Shown one piece after another: positions 34,255 through 46,945 of a stretch of 64,000 nt of DNA (within the stretch, counting starts at the first letter, position 1; each line of letters starts with the position of its first letter). A model generated the notes under the pieces. That model was not told the origin of the DNA and searched no databases. It saw nothing but the letters and a program-made list of their open reading frames with translations. Both the position numbers and the translations under genes were made by a program. Location: NCBI GenBank assembly GCA_032690845.1, contig CM064429.1:20169013-20233012 (forward strand), read 5' to 3'. Source of the stretch: Eleusine coracana subsp. coracana. Its lineage: Eukaryota > Streptophyta > Magnoliopsida > Poales > Poaceae.

Positions 34255-35960
34255 TCATGTGAAGTTTGAAAGGTCGAGAACATTGAGTTCTCCCCTTAGC
34301 TTGTTGAAGGTCTCCTCGTCGAGTGGCTTGGTGAAGATATCCACCAATTGTTCATGAGTTTGCACACTCACCAACTCAATGTCCTTCTTCTCAACATGGT
34401 CTCTTATGAAATGATGCTTGACTTGAATATGTTTCACATGACCATGATCTCCAATTTTGAGAGCCATTTTAATTGCCGCTTCACTATCACAATATAATGG
34501 CATTTAAGTGAAGTTGAGGCCATAATCCGAGAGAGTTTGCCTTATGTAGAGAAGTTGAGAACAACATGCTCCTACCGCCATATACTCCGCCTCAGCTATA
34601 GATAGAGCCACCGTGTTTTGCTTCTTTGAGCTCCAAGAAATTGGCAACCTCCCAATGTGCTCTTTCTATTCACTTTGCATCTCGCAAAGTCCGTGTCCGA
34701 ATACCCAAGTAGCTCGAAGCTTGTTCCTTTAGGATAAAATAATCCCATGGTAGGTGTGTACCTGAGGTATCTAAGTATCCTCTTCATGGCCTTCAAGTAT
34801 GACTCCTTTGGATTTGCTTGATAGCGTGCACATAAGCACACACTAAACATGATGTCCGGTCTTGAGGCGGTAAGATAGAGCAATACCCAATCATTGATCT
34901 ATAGAGGTTGGGGTTCACTAGTTTACCCTTTGCATCATCATCCAAGGGTTTGCTTGTCGCCATAGGTGTGTGCAAAGGCTTGCAATTCTCCACATTGAAT
35001 CTCTTGAGAAGATCCTTGGTATAGTTCTCTTGATAGATGAAGTTCCCTTCTCTCAATTGGTTGACTTGAAAACCAAGGAACACATGCAACTCTTTAATCA
35101 TTGACATTTGAAATATCCTAGCCATCATCTCCTGGAACTCTTTATTGAACTTCATATTGGTTGACCCATAAATGATATCATCCACACAAATTTGGCACAC
35201 AAAGAGGTCCTTCTCAACATGTCTTGTGAACAAGGTGCTATCAATACTTCCAATTTTGAAGCCATTCTTGAGAAGGAAGTTCCTCAAATGTTCATACCAT
35301 GCCCTAGGTGCTTGCTTGAGGCCATAGAGAGCTTTCTTCAATTTGTACACATGTCTTGGATGTTTAGGGTCCTCAAACCCTGGGGGTTGTTCCACATAGA
35401 CATTCTCATTGATCTCTCCATTCAAGAAAGTACTTTTGACATCCATTTGATAGAGCTTGAAGCCATTGTGTGATGCTTCGGCAAGTATGATCCGAATAGC
35501 TTCAAGATGGGCCACGGGAGCAAAGGTTTCTTCAAAGTCAATACCCGCCACTTGAGAATACCTCTTAGCCACTAGGCGAGCTTTGTTCTTGACAATAACC
35601 CCTTTCTCATCTTATTCGTTATTGAAGAGCCACTTGGTGTCAACAACATTATGATTCTTGGGCCTCTCAACAAATTTCCACACTTTGCACCTCTTGAAGT
35701 TCAACTCTTCTTGCATAGCAATTACTCACTTGTGATCATCCATAGCTTCATCAATGGTTGTGGGCTCAATCATAGAGACAAAGGAGAAGTTCTCAATTGC
35801 AACATTTGCCTCATCAAGATTTTTTTCACTCACATAGTTGGGATTGTATTGATTCCTCCTTGTCCTAACTCCTTGAGATGGACTCCTAATGGTCAAGTCA
35901 CGTGAATGATCCTTGTTGATAGCTTTTGGTCTAGAAAGAGGTTCTTCTTGAGTGAGAGGA
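34255..35960 (-). pseudogene. Maximus-like reverse transcriptase/RNase H
   Basis: Reverse-strand frames give GIDFEETFAPVAHLEAIR, YQMDVKSTFLNGEI, LYGLKQAPRAWY, the catalytic CVDDIIYGSTN, then RNase H (GYSDTDFARCKVNRKST) and the terminal VDIFTKPLD. A frameshift near 34870 splits RT from RNase H, and a further break near 34600 lies before the final 83 codons (34255-34503). The VDDIIYGST form is typical of the SIRE clade. The element is older or more decayed than copia-2. Confidence 0.85.
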
Positions 35961-36389
35961 GGTCCAGGTGAAGTATCATGAGCATCATGGATTGCTTGCT
36001 ATCTACAGATATGAGTTTCTTGGATTCTTAGTGAGGTGGGGGAATCACTCATATGCTTTGTTGTCTTGTAACTAGAGCTTGGAGTGGATGAGGAAGTATC
36101 ATGTGAAGAGCTTGGGGAAGTAGCTTGAGGTTAAGTATATGGGGAGGCTTGTGGCTCACTTCTCACATGGGTAGGTGGATGCACTCTCAATGAATCTTGA
36201 GAGGAGCTAGTGGGTGTTTCAATGACATTTTGGGTTGGTTCTTGCACCTCGGAGGATGTGGTTGGTTGAGTTGGTGGAGTAGAGGGCTCACCAATATCAT
36301 CATCATTAGCCTCGTGGGGTAAAACCTTGCCAAGGGCATGTTCCTCAAAGCTTCCCTCATGGGTTCATCTCCAATGTTCACTTCATGAA

Positions 36390-37780
36390 ATTCATCTCCC
36401 TTCTAAGGACCATTTGACTCATCAAATTGCACATCAGAGGATTCTTCCACACAGCATGTGGCTGGGTTGTAGACCCTATATGCCTTAGAAGTCCCAGAGT
36501 ACCCAACAGGAATGCCTTGATCAATTCTGCTCTCAAACATCCCGGGCTTCCTCCTCTTCTTGAGAATGTAGCAAGTGCAGCCAAAGACCCAAAAATAGGA
36601 AACATTCAATTTCCGTCCAACCAATATCTCATAGGGTGTCTTCTTCAATAGCCGGTAGAGATATACACGGTTGGAAGTGTAGCAAGCCGTGTTGATTGCT
36701 TCATCTCAAAACCTCTCATGAGTTCCATACTCATCTAGCATAGCACAAGCAGGAGTGACGAGTGTCTTGTTCTTCCTCTCGACTACACCATTCTGCTCGG
36801 GAGTATATTTAGCGGAGAATTCATGCTTCATCCCCTTCTTGTCACAATATTCCTCCACTGTTGTGTTCTTGAACTCAGTCCCATTGTCACACCTTATCTT
36901 CATAATGTTGGCCTTGAATTCATTCTTTGCTCTCCTTGCAAACTTTTTGAAGATATCACTTGCTTGAGACTTGTCCACAAGAAATAAGGTCCAAGTGTAT
37001 CTTGTGAAGTCATCCACAATCACCAAGCAATATAAATTGCCTCTTAGACTCTGGTAGTGTGTTGGCCCAAACAAGTCCATGTGTAAGAGCTCTAGAGGAT
37101 GAGATGTAGACATGAAAGACTTGGTGGGATATGAAGATGCAACTTACTCCTAGTGTGATAAGCACTGCACAATCTATCCTTCTCAAAGGTCACATCCTTG
37201 ATTCCTCCAACTAGATTCCTCTTGACCACTTTTCTGAGTTGATTCATTCCAACATATGCCAATCTTCTATGCCACAACCATCCCTTGGTTGCCTTGGTGA
37301 ATAGGCAAGTACTTGGTAGCATGTTGCTTGATTTGAAGTTGTGACATACAAGTTCCCATGCCCCACTCTACGAAATACCAGCCCTTTCTTTGCATTTTCA
37401 ATCATTGCACCATCCTCATCAAATATGCACTTGAATCCCATGTCACAAAGCTAACCAATAGACAGGAGGATGAAAATGATGGTTTCCATAAGAAAGATCT
37501 TGGAGAGATGGAGGTCCTCTTTAATGGCCACCTTGCCTGAGCCTCTAACTCTCCCTGTTGAGTTATCCCCAAAAGTCACTTTCTCACTGTCTTCATCTTC
37601 ATCAATGTTGGTGAACATGGTTGGCCTCCCGATCATATGTTGGGTGCACCCACTATCAAGTATCCAGTGAGTACCTCCACTCTTGTAGTTGACCCTGGTA
37701 GTAGCCATAAGACAAGCACTAGAAGAAGAAGGGTTAGTATCCAAAGCATTACTCAATTGACCTTCACTAACCTCATCACA
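36390..37780 (-). pseudogene. Maximus-like protease and integrase
   Basis: The protease motif ILDSGCTQHMIG lies near 37660. Next is an integrase finger region (WHRRLAYVGMNQL, near 37265), the core starting HMDLFGPTHYQSLRG near 37060, YTPEQNGVVERKN near 36790, and the C-terminal KKTPYEILVGRKLNVSYF near 36620. Breaks lie at 37440 and 37120-37150 and in the C-terminal part. No Gag is found upstream: homology ends at about 37800. Confidence 0.8.
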
Positions 37781-37830
37781 TCGAATGAGACCATCCTCAT
37801 AGTCAGGGTTCTTGCAATCCCTTCCTGAAG

Positions 37831-38269
37831 TCTCCTCCATATAGGATGGTGGTGATGCATCCGGCCCAGGTGGGGTTGGAAAAGCACGACACACCGACCC
37901 AATTCTAGATCCGTGACCCAAACCTGCAGTCTTAGCACCATAACTCTGGCATCACGACACACCGATCCGGTTTCAGATATGCACTATCTGGCCCCCGCAA
38001 TCTTAGCATCGCAACTCCGACACACCCACTTGGGGAAAGGCCCAATCTCCCTAAAAGACTAGTCCAATGGGGGAAGGGTGGCTCTCCCTTTTAAGGTGGA
38101 TTCCTCCTCCTAAGCTAAGCAAGGTAGGATTATTCAGAGGCTCACACGGTCGCCTCCCGACTACAACTGGGCCACATGGTCCCGTTGTTGCGTCTTTGCC
38201 ATGGGTAATAGTGGAGGATGTCCTCATCATTCCCACCTCCATAAACAAGAGTCCAGCTCTGATACCAAA
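37831..38269 (-). other. Leader-like segment beside LTR D, with 65-75 bp repeats
   Basis: This differs from the CRM-1/2 leader. It holds diverged repeats beginning CACGACACACCGA (37887 and 37953, with a third partial copy ending near 38030) and a perfect tRNA-Met primer site at 38256-38267. It contains words shared with the CRM-like LTR (GATCCGGTTTCAG, CCCCGCAATCTTAGCA), so it may descend from an LTR or leader of a related family. No gene is recognised. Confidence 0.5.
38256..38267 (-). other. Primer-binding site, tRNA-iMet, intact
   Basis: The reverse strand reads TGGTATCAGAGC, two bases from LTR D. It implies LTR D once acted as a 5' LTR for an element extending to the left. Confidence 0.75.
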
Positions 38270-39117
38270 TGATGTGGAAAAGGGTTCCCAATCTTCCGAA
38301 AGGTTCTGGTAAATCTTGATTTTGGCGGAGGCGAAACACAAATCGATCCGGCTTCAAAACAACACATTTAGAACCCCGCAATCACAGCACAACGTCTCAT
38401 CTGGTTATCAACCGTTCAAGGATGATTGACCTCACCGAGAAGGCTAATCCCTGCCTACAAATCAAGAACACAAGCAAGAATAAAGAAGAATGCAACACAA
38501 TTGCAGATGAATGATTAAGCTCACGAAGTTGGGGTCTTAGAAACCGATGAATGGTGACACTGTTTATGAACAGAATTAATCTAAGCAAAATCCAAACCCT
38601 AATGGTACGGTGGTGGCTGTATATGAAGACCCTAGGGTCTTGCAAGACCCTCTGGACGCGGCCCTAATTGGGCTCAACTGGATACAAAGCCCAAAGGCTA
38701 AAAACAGGTGACACAACACCGACACAAATTCTGGACCCTCTCTTTGTTCGACGATTCCCGATGACTCAGGATGAATTTTCACATAAGACTGGTGGCATTG
38801 GAAAGGTCTTCTCCTTAGCTTTCCGTGCATATGTAGAATGTCCAAATCTGAGTCTATACCCATGAATCTATTCAAAATTCTAGAATCGTCCCATGTTTCT
38901 ATTTTGATTGTATGGGTTCTGGTGCAATCCTGACCGACATTGCAGTCGGATTGATAATAATCAAGTGCCATTACTTTGTCGTTGCGTCCTGGGCGTCTGT
39001 TTTAGTGCAGTCTGCCCTTGAGCCCTGAAACAGACTTGAAGTCGGTTTTGATTGGTCCTCCACCTTGGCTTCCAAGTCCTTGATGGTTCTCCATGTTCCC
39101 AAGTCCTTCTCCCATCA
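38270..39117 (-). repeat. CRM-like LTR D with 120-bp extra segment
   Basis: The 848-bp LTR has ends TGATG and CATCA and aligns with LTRs A-C. It carries about 122 extra bases at about 38855-38977 (from TACCCATGAATC to TTTGTCG). The purine tract and pol end lie to the right. The pol frame ends inside at 39002. Confidence 0.82.
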
Positions 39118-41385
39118 TCTTTTGGTCCTCTTCATGGTTCCTAATCATAATATAATCATTAGGTAGCAAACCATTCTCAAAAGTTACATATAATAAAGAA
39201 CGTAGGAACGAGCTCACCTCAAAATTTAGTCGTCGTGCATGAGCTCTAGTCATTGGACCTTGCAAGTCCAGAATTGGAGGAGTGTTGTGTGTATCCATAG
39301 GATTGATGTCCTCATCATCCTCCCCCTCTTGAAGTGGAGTCGTCCTCGACTCAAGCTCATCCTCTTCTCCCAAACTCGGGAGGCAACTCAAGTTTGTATG
39401 CATTATCATTAATCTTCTCAATTATTTTGAATGGACCATCAGCTCTAGGCATTATTTTAGACTTTCTCAATTCTGGAAATCTATCCTTCCTCAAGTGTAA
39501 CTACACAAAATCTCCTACATCAAGCTTTACTTCCTTTCTACCTTTCATATCAGCAATTTTATACTTTTCATTCATCTTTTCAATGCTAAGTCTAGTGGCC
39601 TCATGCATTTGTAAAATAATTCAGCACGCTCCTTAGCATCAACATGAACTCTCTCATTAATAGGTAGAGGAAGTATATCAAGTAGTGTACGGGGATCAAA
39701 ACCATACACTACCTTGAAGGGACTTACCTTGGTAGTAGAATGTGTTGCCCGATTATAAGCAAACTCAGCATGACGCAAACATTCTTCCTATTGCTTCAAA
39801 TTTTTCTTCAAAATAGCTCTCAACATAGTGCCCAAAGTGCGGTTCACAACCTCAGTTTGTCCATCAGTTTGTGGGTGCCAAGTTGTAGAAAACAACAACT
39901 TGGTACCCAACTTATTCCAAAGTGTGCACCAAAAGTGACTCAAGAATTTTGCATCACGATCTGAAACAATAGTAGAAGGCATACCATGCAAACGTACAAT
40001 TTCTTTGAAAAAGATGTCAGCAATATGACTAGCATCATCGATCTTATGACATGGTATAAAGTGTGCCATCTATGAAAAATGATCCACAATAACAAAAATG
40101 CTATCACTCCCCCTCTTAGTCCTAGGCAGTCCTAAAACAAAGTCCATAGAAATATCCGTCCAAGGAATAGAAGGAACAGGAAGTGGTATGTATAAACCAT
40201 GTGGATACAAGCGAGACTTAGCTTTTTGACATGTAATCCAGCGAGCAACAAAGCGCTCAACATCTTTCCTCATCCTTGGCCAAAAGAAGTGTGTGGCCAA
40301 AATATCCTCCGTCTTCTTAGCACCAAATTGACCCATCAATCCACCTCCATGCGCCTCGTACAACAACAAAAGGCGAATGGAACCAATTGGAATGCATAGG
40401 TGGTTAGCTCTAAACAAGAAGCCATCATTCAACACAAATTTGTTCCAAGAACGACCTTCTTTACATTGCAGCATTACATTTTTAAAATTAGCATCATCAG
40501 CATATTGTTCTTTAATTGCCTCAAGTTCAAAAATTCTACAACCAAGTTGAGACAACAAAGTATAGCGCCTAGATAAAGCATCAGCAATCACATTATCCTT
40601 CCCTTTCTTATGTTTAATAATATAAAGAAAAGACTCAATAAACTCAACCCATTTAGCATGTCTACGATTCAAATTGCATTATGAGCGAATATACTTATGC
40701 GATTCATGATCAGAATGAATAACAAATTCTTTGGGCAACAAATAATGATGCCACGTCTCTAAGGAACATACCAGATCATATAATTCCTTATCATAAGTGG
40801 AGTAATTCAAAACAGACCCAATAATTTTTTCGCTAAAATGTGCAACAGGTTTACCATCTTGCATCAAAACACCACCAATGCTTATACCACTAGCATCACA
40901 TTCAAGCTCAAAAGTCTTATCAAAATTGGGTAGTTGCAGCAATGGTGCATGTGTAAGTTTGTCCTTCAAAGCATCAAAGGACTCATGATGTACCTTAGCC
41001 CAATGGAACTCGACACCCTTCTTTGTCAACTCATTCAATGGTGCAGCGATGGTGCTGAAATCTTTGATAAAGCGGTGGTAGAAACCTGCAAGACCAAGAA
41101 AACTCCTCACCAGTGTGATAGTTTTTGGTACAGGCCAGCTCTTTATGGCTTCAATCTTTGCCTCATCCACCTCAATTCCCTGTGGGGTCACAACATAGCC
41201 AAGAAAAGAGACTTGATCCATGCAAAAGGTGCACTTCTCAAGGTTACCAAATAAACGTGTAGCTCGCAAAGCATAAAAAACAGCACTCAAATGATTCATA
41301 TGTTCATCCATGGATTTGCTATAAATCAAGATATCATCAAAGTAAACTACCATAAATTTGCCAATGAATGCTCTTAAAACCTCAT
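39118..41385 (-). pseudogene. pol: CRM-4 pol fragment (RT to integrase tail)
   Basis: Reverse-strand pieces match CRM-2 from mid-RT (VYFDDILIYSK, 41340) through RNase H and integrase to the MTRAHARRLNF tail, with the stop at 39002 in the LTR. Breaks include a stop at 40679 where CRM-2 is open, a stop at 40070, a stop and frameshift near 39790 and 39625, and a deletion of about 45 bases at 39376. The 5' part of the element is missing: homology ends at about 41385, where Athila LTR DNA starts. The IN core keeps DISMDF. Confidence 0.85.
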
Positions 41386-41394
41386 ACATAGTGC

Positions 41395-41779
41395 CTTTGC
41401 CCATTACATAGTGCAAGAAACCAGTGGGGAGCTAATAGCCTCTGTAGTGACAGCCGGGGTGAACGAAACCACCATGTCTTGTAAAATATTAGAGTCATCA
41501 CTTGAGTTGACAAGAATAAGGTTGCATACTAGTGAACCAATCCTAAGGACAGAATCCTTCATCATCATGTTACCTCTTCAATAACATTCACCTTCCACTT
41601 TCTCACCGTCATCATTCACACCAACCAAACAATTGCAATTTGTTAGTAACCCTTTAATAGTATTAGTTCCGCTCCTTCCCTGTGGATTCGATAACCTTGG
41701 AATACTCTGAGGGAAAAAGAGCTACAACTGTACACCGTCCTCTTGCGGTATATAAGTGGGTGCCTAATTACGACCAAGA
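41395..41779 (+). repeat. Athila-like 5' LTR remnant
   Basis: The sequence matches 50651-51031 of the 3' LTR, starting TTTGCCCATTACATAG. About the first 690 bases are missing at the junction with CRM-4. It ends GACCAAGA, followed by 12 bases and the PBS. Confidence 0.88.
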
Positions 41780-41791
41780 AGCTACTTTTTC

Positions 41792-41809
41792 TGGCGCCGT
41801 TGCCGGGGA
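41792..41809 (+). other. Primer-binding site, tRNA-Asp
   Basis: TGGCGCCGTTGCCGGGGA is the standard primer site of Athila/Tat elements. It confirms orientation and the 5' end. Confidence 0.88.
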
Positions 41810-41902
41810 ACAAGCCAGTTCTTTTACTATTAATATTTTACTAACGTCTAATCCTCTCTTTTCTAGTTGTTTTTGTTTTTGTGTTTTGTGTGAATTTTTA
41901 GG

Positions 41903-43346
41903 ATGAGTATGACAGGACATTCTCTGACGCTCAGGGAACTTTCTTTACCATCTCCAGACGTGCTGGTGCCTCAAATCCTCAGATGAGAAGGTCACGGCCT
42001 CCTCGTATGTGTTGAACCCCATTATCATTGGCATGGCAGAAGCAAACAAGTTCTTTGGAGCGAAAGAGGAGAACCCGTATACTCACTTACAAGATTTGGA
42101 GGCACTTTGCCAAACATTCCATCATGAAGGAGTGCCTCGGGATCTTTACAGGTGGCTGCTTTTCCCATTCTCTTTGGGAGGAGAAGCCAAAGAGTGGCAC
42201 AAGGCAGCATCTCAAGAAGCAAAAGGTAAGTGGAGTGAGTTAGTTGGAAATTTTTGTCTCCACTATTTTCCTTTGCCAAAGGTGCAGAAGTTGAGAAGGG
42301 AAGTGGTGAACTTCTTACAAGAAGATGAAGAATCTCTCGCGGAAGCCTGGACGCATTTTCAAACATTGTTGAAACAAGGACCTGACCTCGGCATTGATGA
42401 GAATATGTGCGCTCAAACCTTCTACATGGCAATAAACAAGGCATCGAGGATGCATTTGGACGGATCGGCCGGAGGAAGTTTTCTGAGATTAACAGCCAAG
42501 GCAGGGATCGAATTGTTAGGCAAAATTGCCGAGAATGAAGCTTTGCACAAGCATTGGGAAGAATATCTAGAACCAAATCGGCAATGCCTAGAAGTTATGT
42601 AGAAGGAAGAGTCGCCAGCTGAGCAGATCTTGATGTCCGAGAGTAGATCAATGATTACTTCAGAGTTCGAAGAAATAAAGTCCATCGGACCCGCCACTAT
42701 GGATTTGACGTGTGCGCCGATCAGCGCAGTCTCTGAGCCGATCGGCGCAGTCACGACGACAGGAGAACTGATCACCCTGACGACTCCGTCAAGTAGCAAG
42801 GAATATACCAAGATAGAAGCAGCGATTCTGGATAACCACCTGAAGGAATTTGAAGGGAACTTCGCTAAACCAAAGGGGGATAGAACATTGGCGAATGCTA
42901 AATCACTTGACGAATTTGAGCCGATGGACTGGATTCTCATTGATTTTTCGCACGAGTTGCTGAATATGAGCAGATCCTTCAGTCCGCAAGACGCCTCCGA
43001 AGCCGGAATTGAGTATAATTTCACAAGTAATCGCCTTAAGTCGGAAGTTTTTGATCAAGAGATTATTGGGAAAGTTTTAGGGAAGCTTTACAAGGATGAT
43101 ATAGAGCTTGATGGAACAGAGGTGAAACAAGCGAAGAGATTGCTAGACAGTTGCTTTGAACCATCCCCCTACGAAGGATTATGTGGTGTGTATGTTGTAG
43201 GTCTCACTGAAGAGGAAAAAGAAGAACCGTACATACCATGTGAGATATCGAGAAAGAAATTTCCGAAAGCCTTGTGTGACTTTGGTTCTCGTGTCAACTT
43301 GATGACTTACGATGCATTCATGAGCATGCCTTATGGAACTCAATAG
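41903..43346 (+). pseudogene. gag: Athila-like gag, interrupted
   Basis: A possible ATG at 41903 is followed by a stop at 41984. The conserved Gag core is in another frame from 42009 (WLLFPFSLGGEAKEWH, YFPLPKVQKLRREV). TAG at 42601 ends this piece. The same frame reopens from 42604 to TAG at 43344, through variable Gag sequence into the start of protease (ALCDFGSRVNLM at about 43270-43305, with the catalytic D-x-G retained). Two GCCGATCGGC repeats lie at 42716-42752 inside the frame. Gag would form virus-like particles; this copy cannot give a full product. Confidence 0.85.
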
Positions 43347-43352
43347 CGGCTG

Positions 43353-43793
43353 ATGGGGACTGAACTTGAGCTGATCATGGCGAATGGTAGGAAGACCAAG
43401 CCACTGGGAGTGATCAAGAATGTTGAAATTGAGATCAGCTCGGAAACAATGCCGGTAAATTTCTTTGTTCTCGACAATAAAGAAACTAGGGTTGAAGATA
43501 TCATTCTGGGAAGGCCATTCTTAAGATTAGTACAAGCTGTTCTGGATGCTGGGAAAGGTCAAATTACGCTACACCTGGGAGAGGAAGAAGTCCGATTTCA
43601 ATTTAATGATCTGTCTCATCAAGACTCTTCCTACTATCAGGAATTCTGCCCAGAGGAAGACGAGAGGATAGGGATGGATATGGGAGACTCATTGGATCAC
43701 ATAATGCGCGGAACTAACGAGTATACTGCGAGCGTCGATCGGCGCGACGCTTGCGCCGATCGGCTCGATGCTGGAGCCGATTGGCTCAACTAG
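43353..43793 (+). pseudogene. Athila-like protease C-part and repeat-coded tail
   Basis: The frame continues protease (ANGRKTKPLGVIKNVEIEI, DIILGRPFLR, the conserved late protease box) and ends in a heptapeptide stretch, DRRDACADRLDAGADWLN, encoded by three 21-nt repeats (43734-43790), before TAG at 43791. Protease would release mature proteins from the polyprotein. Confidence 0.8.
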
Positions 43794-43847
43794 AAAAATC
43801 CTGATTTTGAACCTCTCGGAGAGCTGGATCCAAATGAAGCACCAGAA

Positions 43848-45310
43848 GTGGAACAGAAGGAACTTCCGAAGGAGCTACGCTATAAATATCTAGGAAAGAA
43901 TAGAACATATCCAGTTATTGTGAACAACGCCCTAATGAAAGAAGAAACAGAGAAGCTTCTCGCTATGCTAAAAAAGTATAAGAAAACCATTGGTTACACA
44001 TTGGATGACATCAAGGGAATCAGCCCCGCATTTTGCACCCACGAGATTAACTTGGAGGAGAATACTAAACCAGTGGTTGAAGGGATGCGAAGGTTGAAGG
44101 AATCAATAAAGCCAGTGGTTAAAAAAGAGATTTTGAAGCTGCTTAATGCAGGTATGATCTACCCTGTTCTGATTGTGAATGGGTTGGTCCAGTGCATTGT
44201 GTACCCAAGAAAGGAGGGTTGACAGTGGTGCCTAACGAGAACAATGAGTTGATCCCTCAAAGAACTGTAACTAGATGGAGAATGTGCATAGATTATAGAA
44301 GTTTGAACAAAGTGATGAAGAAAGATCACTATCCTCTTCCGTTCATTGACGAGATGCTTGAAAGGTTAGCAAAGAATTCATACTTTTGTTATTTGGATGG
44401 ATATAGTGGTTTCTTTCAAATACCGGTAAGACCAGAAGATCAGCAGAAAACTACTTTTACTTGCCCTTTTGGGACATATGCATATAGAAGGATGTCATTT
44501 GGTCTTTGCAACGCGCTCGCAATATTTCAAAGATGCATGAATGCAATATTCGTTGAATTCATAGAAGATATTATGGAGGTATTTATGGATGACTTCTCCC
44601 TACATGGTGCTGATTTTGATAGCTGTTTGGAGAATTTGGAAAAGGTTTTGAAAAGGTGTGTTGAATGCGACTTAGTTCTTAATTGGGAGAAGTGTCACTT
44701 CATGGTAACAGAAGAGATAGTACTTGGTCATGTCATATCTAAAAGAGGGATAGAGGTTGATAAGGCAAAGGTATCTACAGTTGAGAAATTACCTCCCCCT
44801 ACTGATCTTACAACTTTGAGGAGTTTTCTTGGACATGCCAACTTCTATGGCAGATTTGTTAAGGATTATTCGAAGATTGCTAAACCCCTTACAGAATTGT
44901 TAAAGCAAGATACAGAATTTGTCATGGACGAGGAAAGACTCTTGGCCTTCAAAAGATTAAAGGAAGCTCTGTGCTTTGCACCCATTATGCAACCACCTGA
45001 TTGGAGTTTACCTTTTGAATTTATGTGTGATGCAAGTGACTATGCAGTTGGAGCTGTTCTTGGACAACAAAAGGAAGGAAAAGTGCATGCTATTTATTAT
45101 GCTAGAAAAACTTTGAATGAGGCGCAGATCAATTATACAAGATACTTGGTTTCAAAGAAGGAGTCTAAGCCTCGGTTAATGCGATGGGTATTGATGCTGC
45201 AAGAATTTGATTTGGAGATAAGAGATAAGAAAGGAGCAGAAAATTCTATAGCAGATCATTTATCTCGTCTTGAATCATCATCAACTGAGCCAATAAGAGA
45301 TGAAATGTGA
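43848..45310 (+). pseudogene. Athila-like reverse transcriptase/RNase H, internal deletion
   Basis: RT starts near ELRYKYLGKNRTYPVIV. A frameshift near 44195 lies just before CVPKKGG. The main part then reads RMCIDYRSLNKV, GYSGFFQIPV, the catalytic VFMDDFSLHG and GHVISKRGIEVDKAK. RNase H starts MCDASDYAVGAVLG but jumps from INYTRY to LVSKKESKPRLMRW at about 45150. Compared with the usual family length, about 40 residues of the RNase H middle are missing in frame. The frame ends RRDKRD-free with TGA at 45308. The RT signature is clearly Athila type. Confidence 0.87.
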
Positions 45311-45499
45311 CAAGAGCAGTTGTTTGTCGCATTTGATCGTAGAGAGAACCGGATGATGGATATTATCAAAGGTTTCAAGGGACAAACTGACCTGATGAAC
45401 AAGAATACAAGGAAAAGAGTTAAGAGTGAAATGAGAAAATTTATATAGGTATTGCGAGGATGGAGCAGTACGGAGATGTGTACCCAATGAAGAACGAGC

Positions 45500-46606
45500 G
45501 AGCATTTTAGCAAAATGTCATTCTTCGGATTATGAGGGACACTATGGCTACTTCAGAACACAGGCAAAGGTATGGGCGAGTGGATTCTATTGGCCTACTA
45601 TGCATGAAGATGCAAAAAGGTATGTTGCAACATGTGCTCAATGCCAACGAATAGGAAATGTTAACAGTAGGAATGCAATGCCTCTTAAGTACAATCTTCA
45701 AGTAGATATTTTTGATGTTTGGGGTATGGATTTTATGGGACCCTTTGTGAATTCTCATGGTTTCAAGTACATATTGGTCACCGTTGATTATGTCTCCAAG
45801 TGGGTCGAAGCAATGGCATGCAAGGCTAATACTACAAGAGAATCAAGGAGAATACTTTAGGAGCAGATATTTCCTAGGTACGGAGTACCGAGGATAATAA
45901 TTACAGATGGAGGATCCCATTTTACAGGAGGAGAATTTGCTAGGTTTTTAACTAAATCTGGAGTTGAACATAGAATTGGAACAGCCTACCATCCCCAGAC
46001 GAATGGTCAAGCAGAAACTTCAAATAAGCAATTAAAGGGAATTCTGCAGAAGACTGTTACAAAGGAAGGAAAAGATTGGGCCATGAAGCTTAATGGAGCA
46101 TTATGGGCATATAGGACGGCATTCAAGACACCGATTGGTATGACACCATATCAATTCATCTATGGGAAATCGTGTCACCTACTGGTGGAGTTGGAACATA
46201 AGGCTTATTGGGCTATAAAGGAAATGAATTTGGATCTTAATGCCGCCGACATGAAAAGAAAGATACAAATAAGTGAATTGGAAGAGATGCGATTGCGTGC
46301 ATATGAAAATGCAGCCATATACAAAGAGAAAACAAAGAAGTGGTACGATAAGAAGCTTTTGAAGAAGGAATTCAAGGAAGGAGATCGGGTGCTCCTGTTT
46401 AATTCGCGATTCAGATTATTTGGTAAAGGCAAACTATGAAACAATTGGGAGGGACCTTATCTTGTGAATACGGTGTTACCTTCGAGAGCGGTAATCATAA
46501 TGGATGGCAAGAGAAACAAGTACACGGTGAACGGACAACGTCTAAAGGTATACCTAGAACCCGACACATTTGAATTAAAATCTTTTGATGTGTATTTCAC
46601 TGCTTA
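45500..46606 (+). pseudogene. Athila-like integrase
   Basis: The finger region (CHSSDYEGHYG, then CAQCQRIG) starts near 45508. The core follows: VWGMDFMGPF with the first catalytic Asp, IITDGGSHF with the second, HPQTNGQAETSNKQ with Glu, then the usual C-terminal KWYDKKLLKKEFKEGDRVLL. Stops: TAG at 45858 and TGA at 46437. The frame ends TAG at 46604. It would insert cDNA; it is broken here. Confidence 0.87.
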
Positions 46607-46945
46607 GTACCCCGTGTGGTCGAGCTTAATGACGTAAAACAAAGGCTTGTATGTATTTTGATTTCCGTAGTTTTTCTTTTTCTGATTTGGTAATTTAGTG
46701 TACCGTGCCGATTGGCGTGTTGCTGCACCGATCGGCGCAGCCCTGCACCGATCAGCGCGGTAGAGTCCTTTTGGTTTTTGAGTCAGTTTTGGACCTTGCC
46801 TTTTTAAGACTCGTTAAATTCCACGAATAAGAGAAAGAGTCCTAGTCCAATTGGAAATCAAGGGATATAAATATGAGGGGACAGCAAACCCACGGATCAA
46901 CTCGTATTACATCGTCACCAGAACAAAACCCTAATAGCAGAAGCG
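46607..46945 (+). other. Spacer with palindromic repeats between pol and extra ORF
   Basis: There is no gene. Three GCCGATTGGC/ACCGATCGGC-type repeats lie at 46706-46765. A TATAAATATG-like box at about 46866 is followed by a CACCAGAACAAAACCC-type leader before the ORF at 46946, which would suit an internal promoter (inference). Confidence 0.45.

Noticed and set aside
42025..42576. 183-codon reverse frame
   Set aside because: Shadow of the Athila gag.
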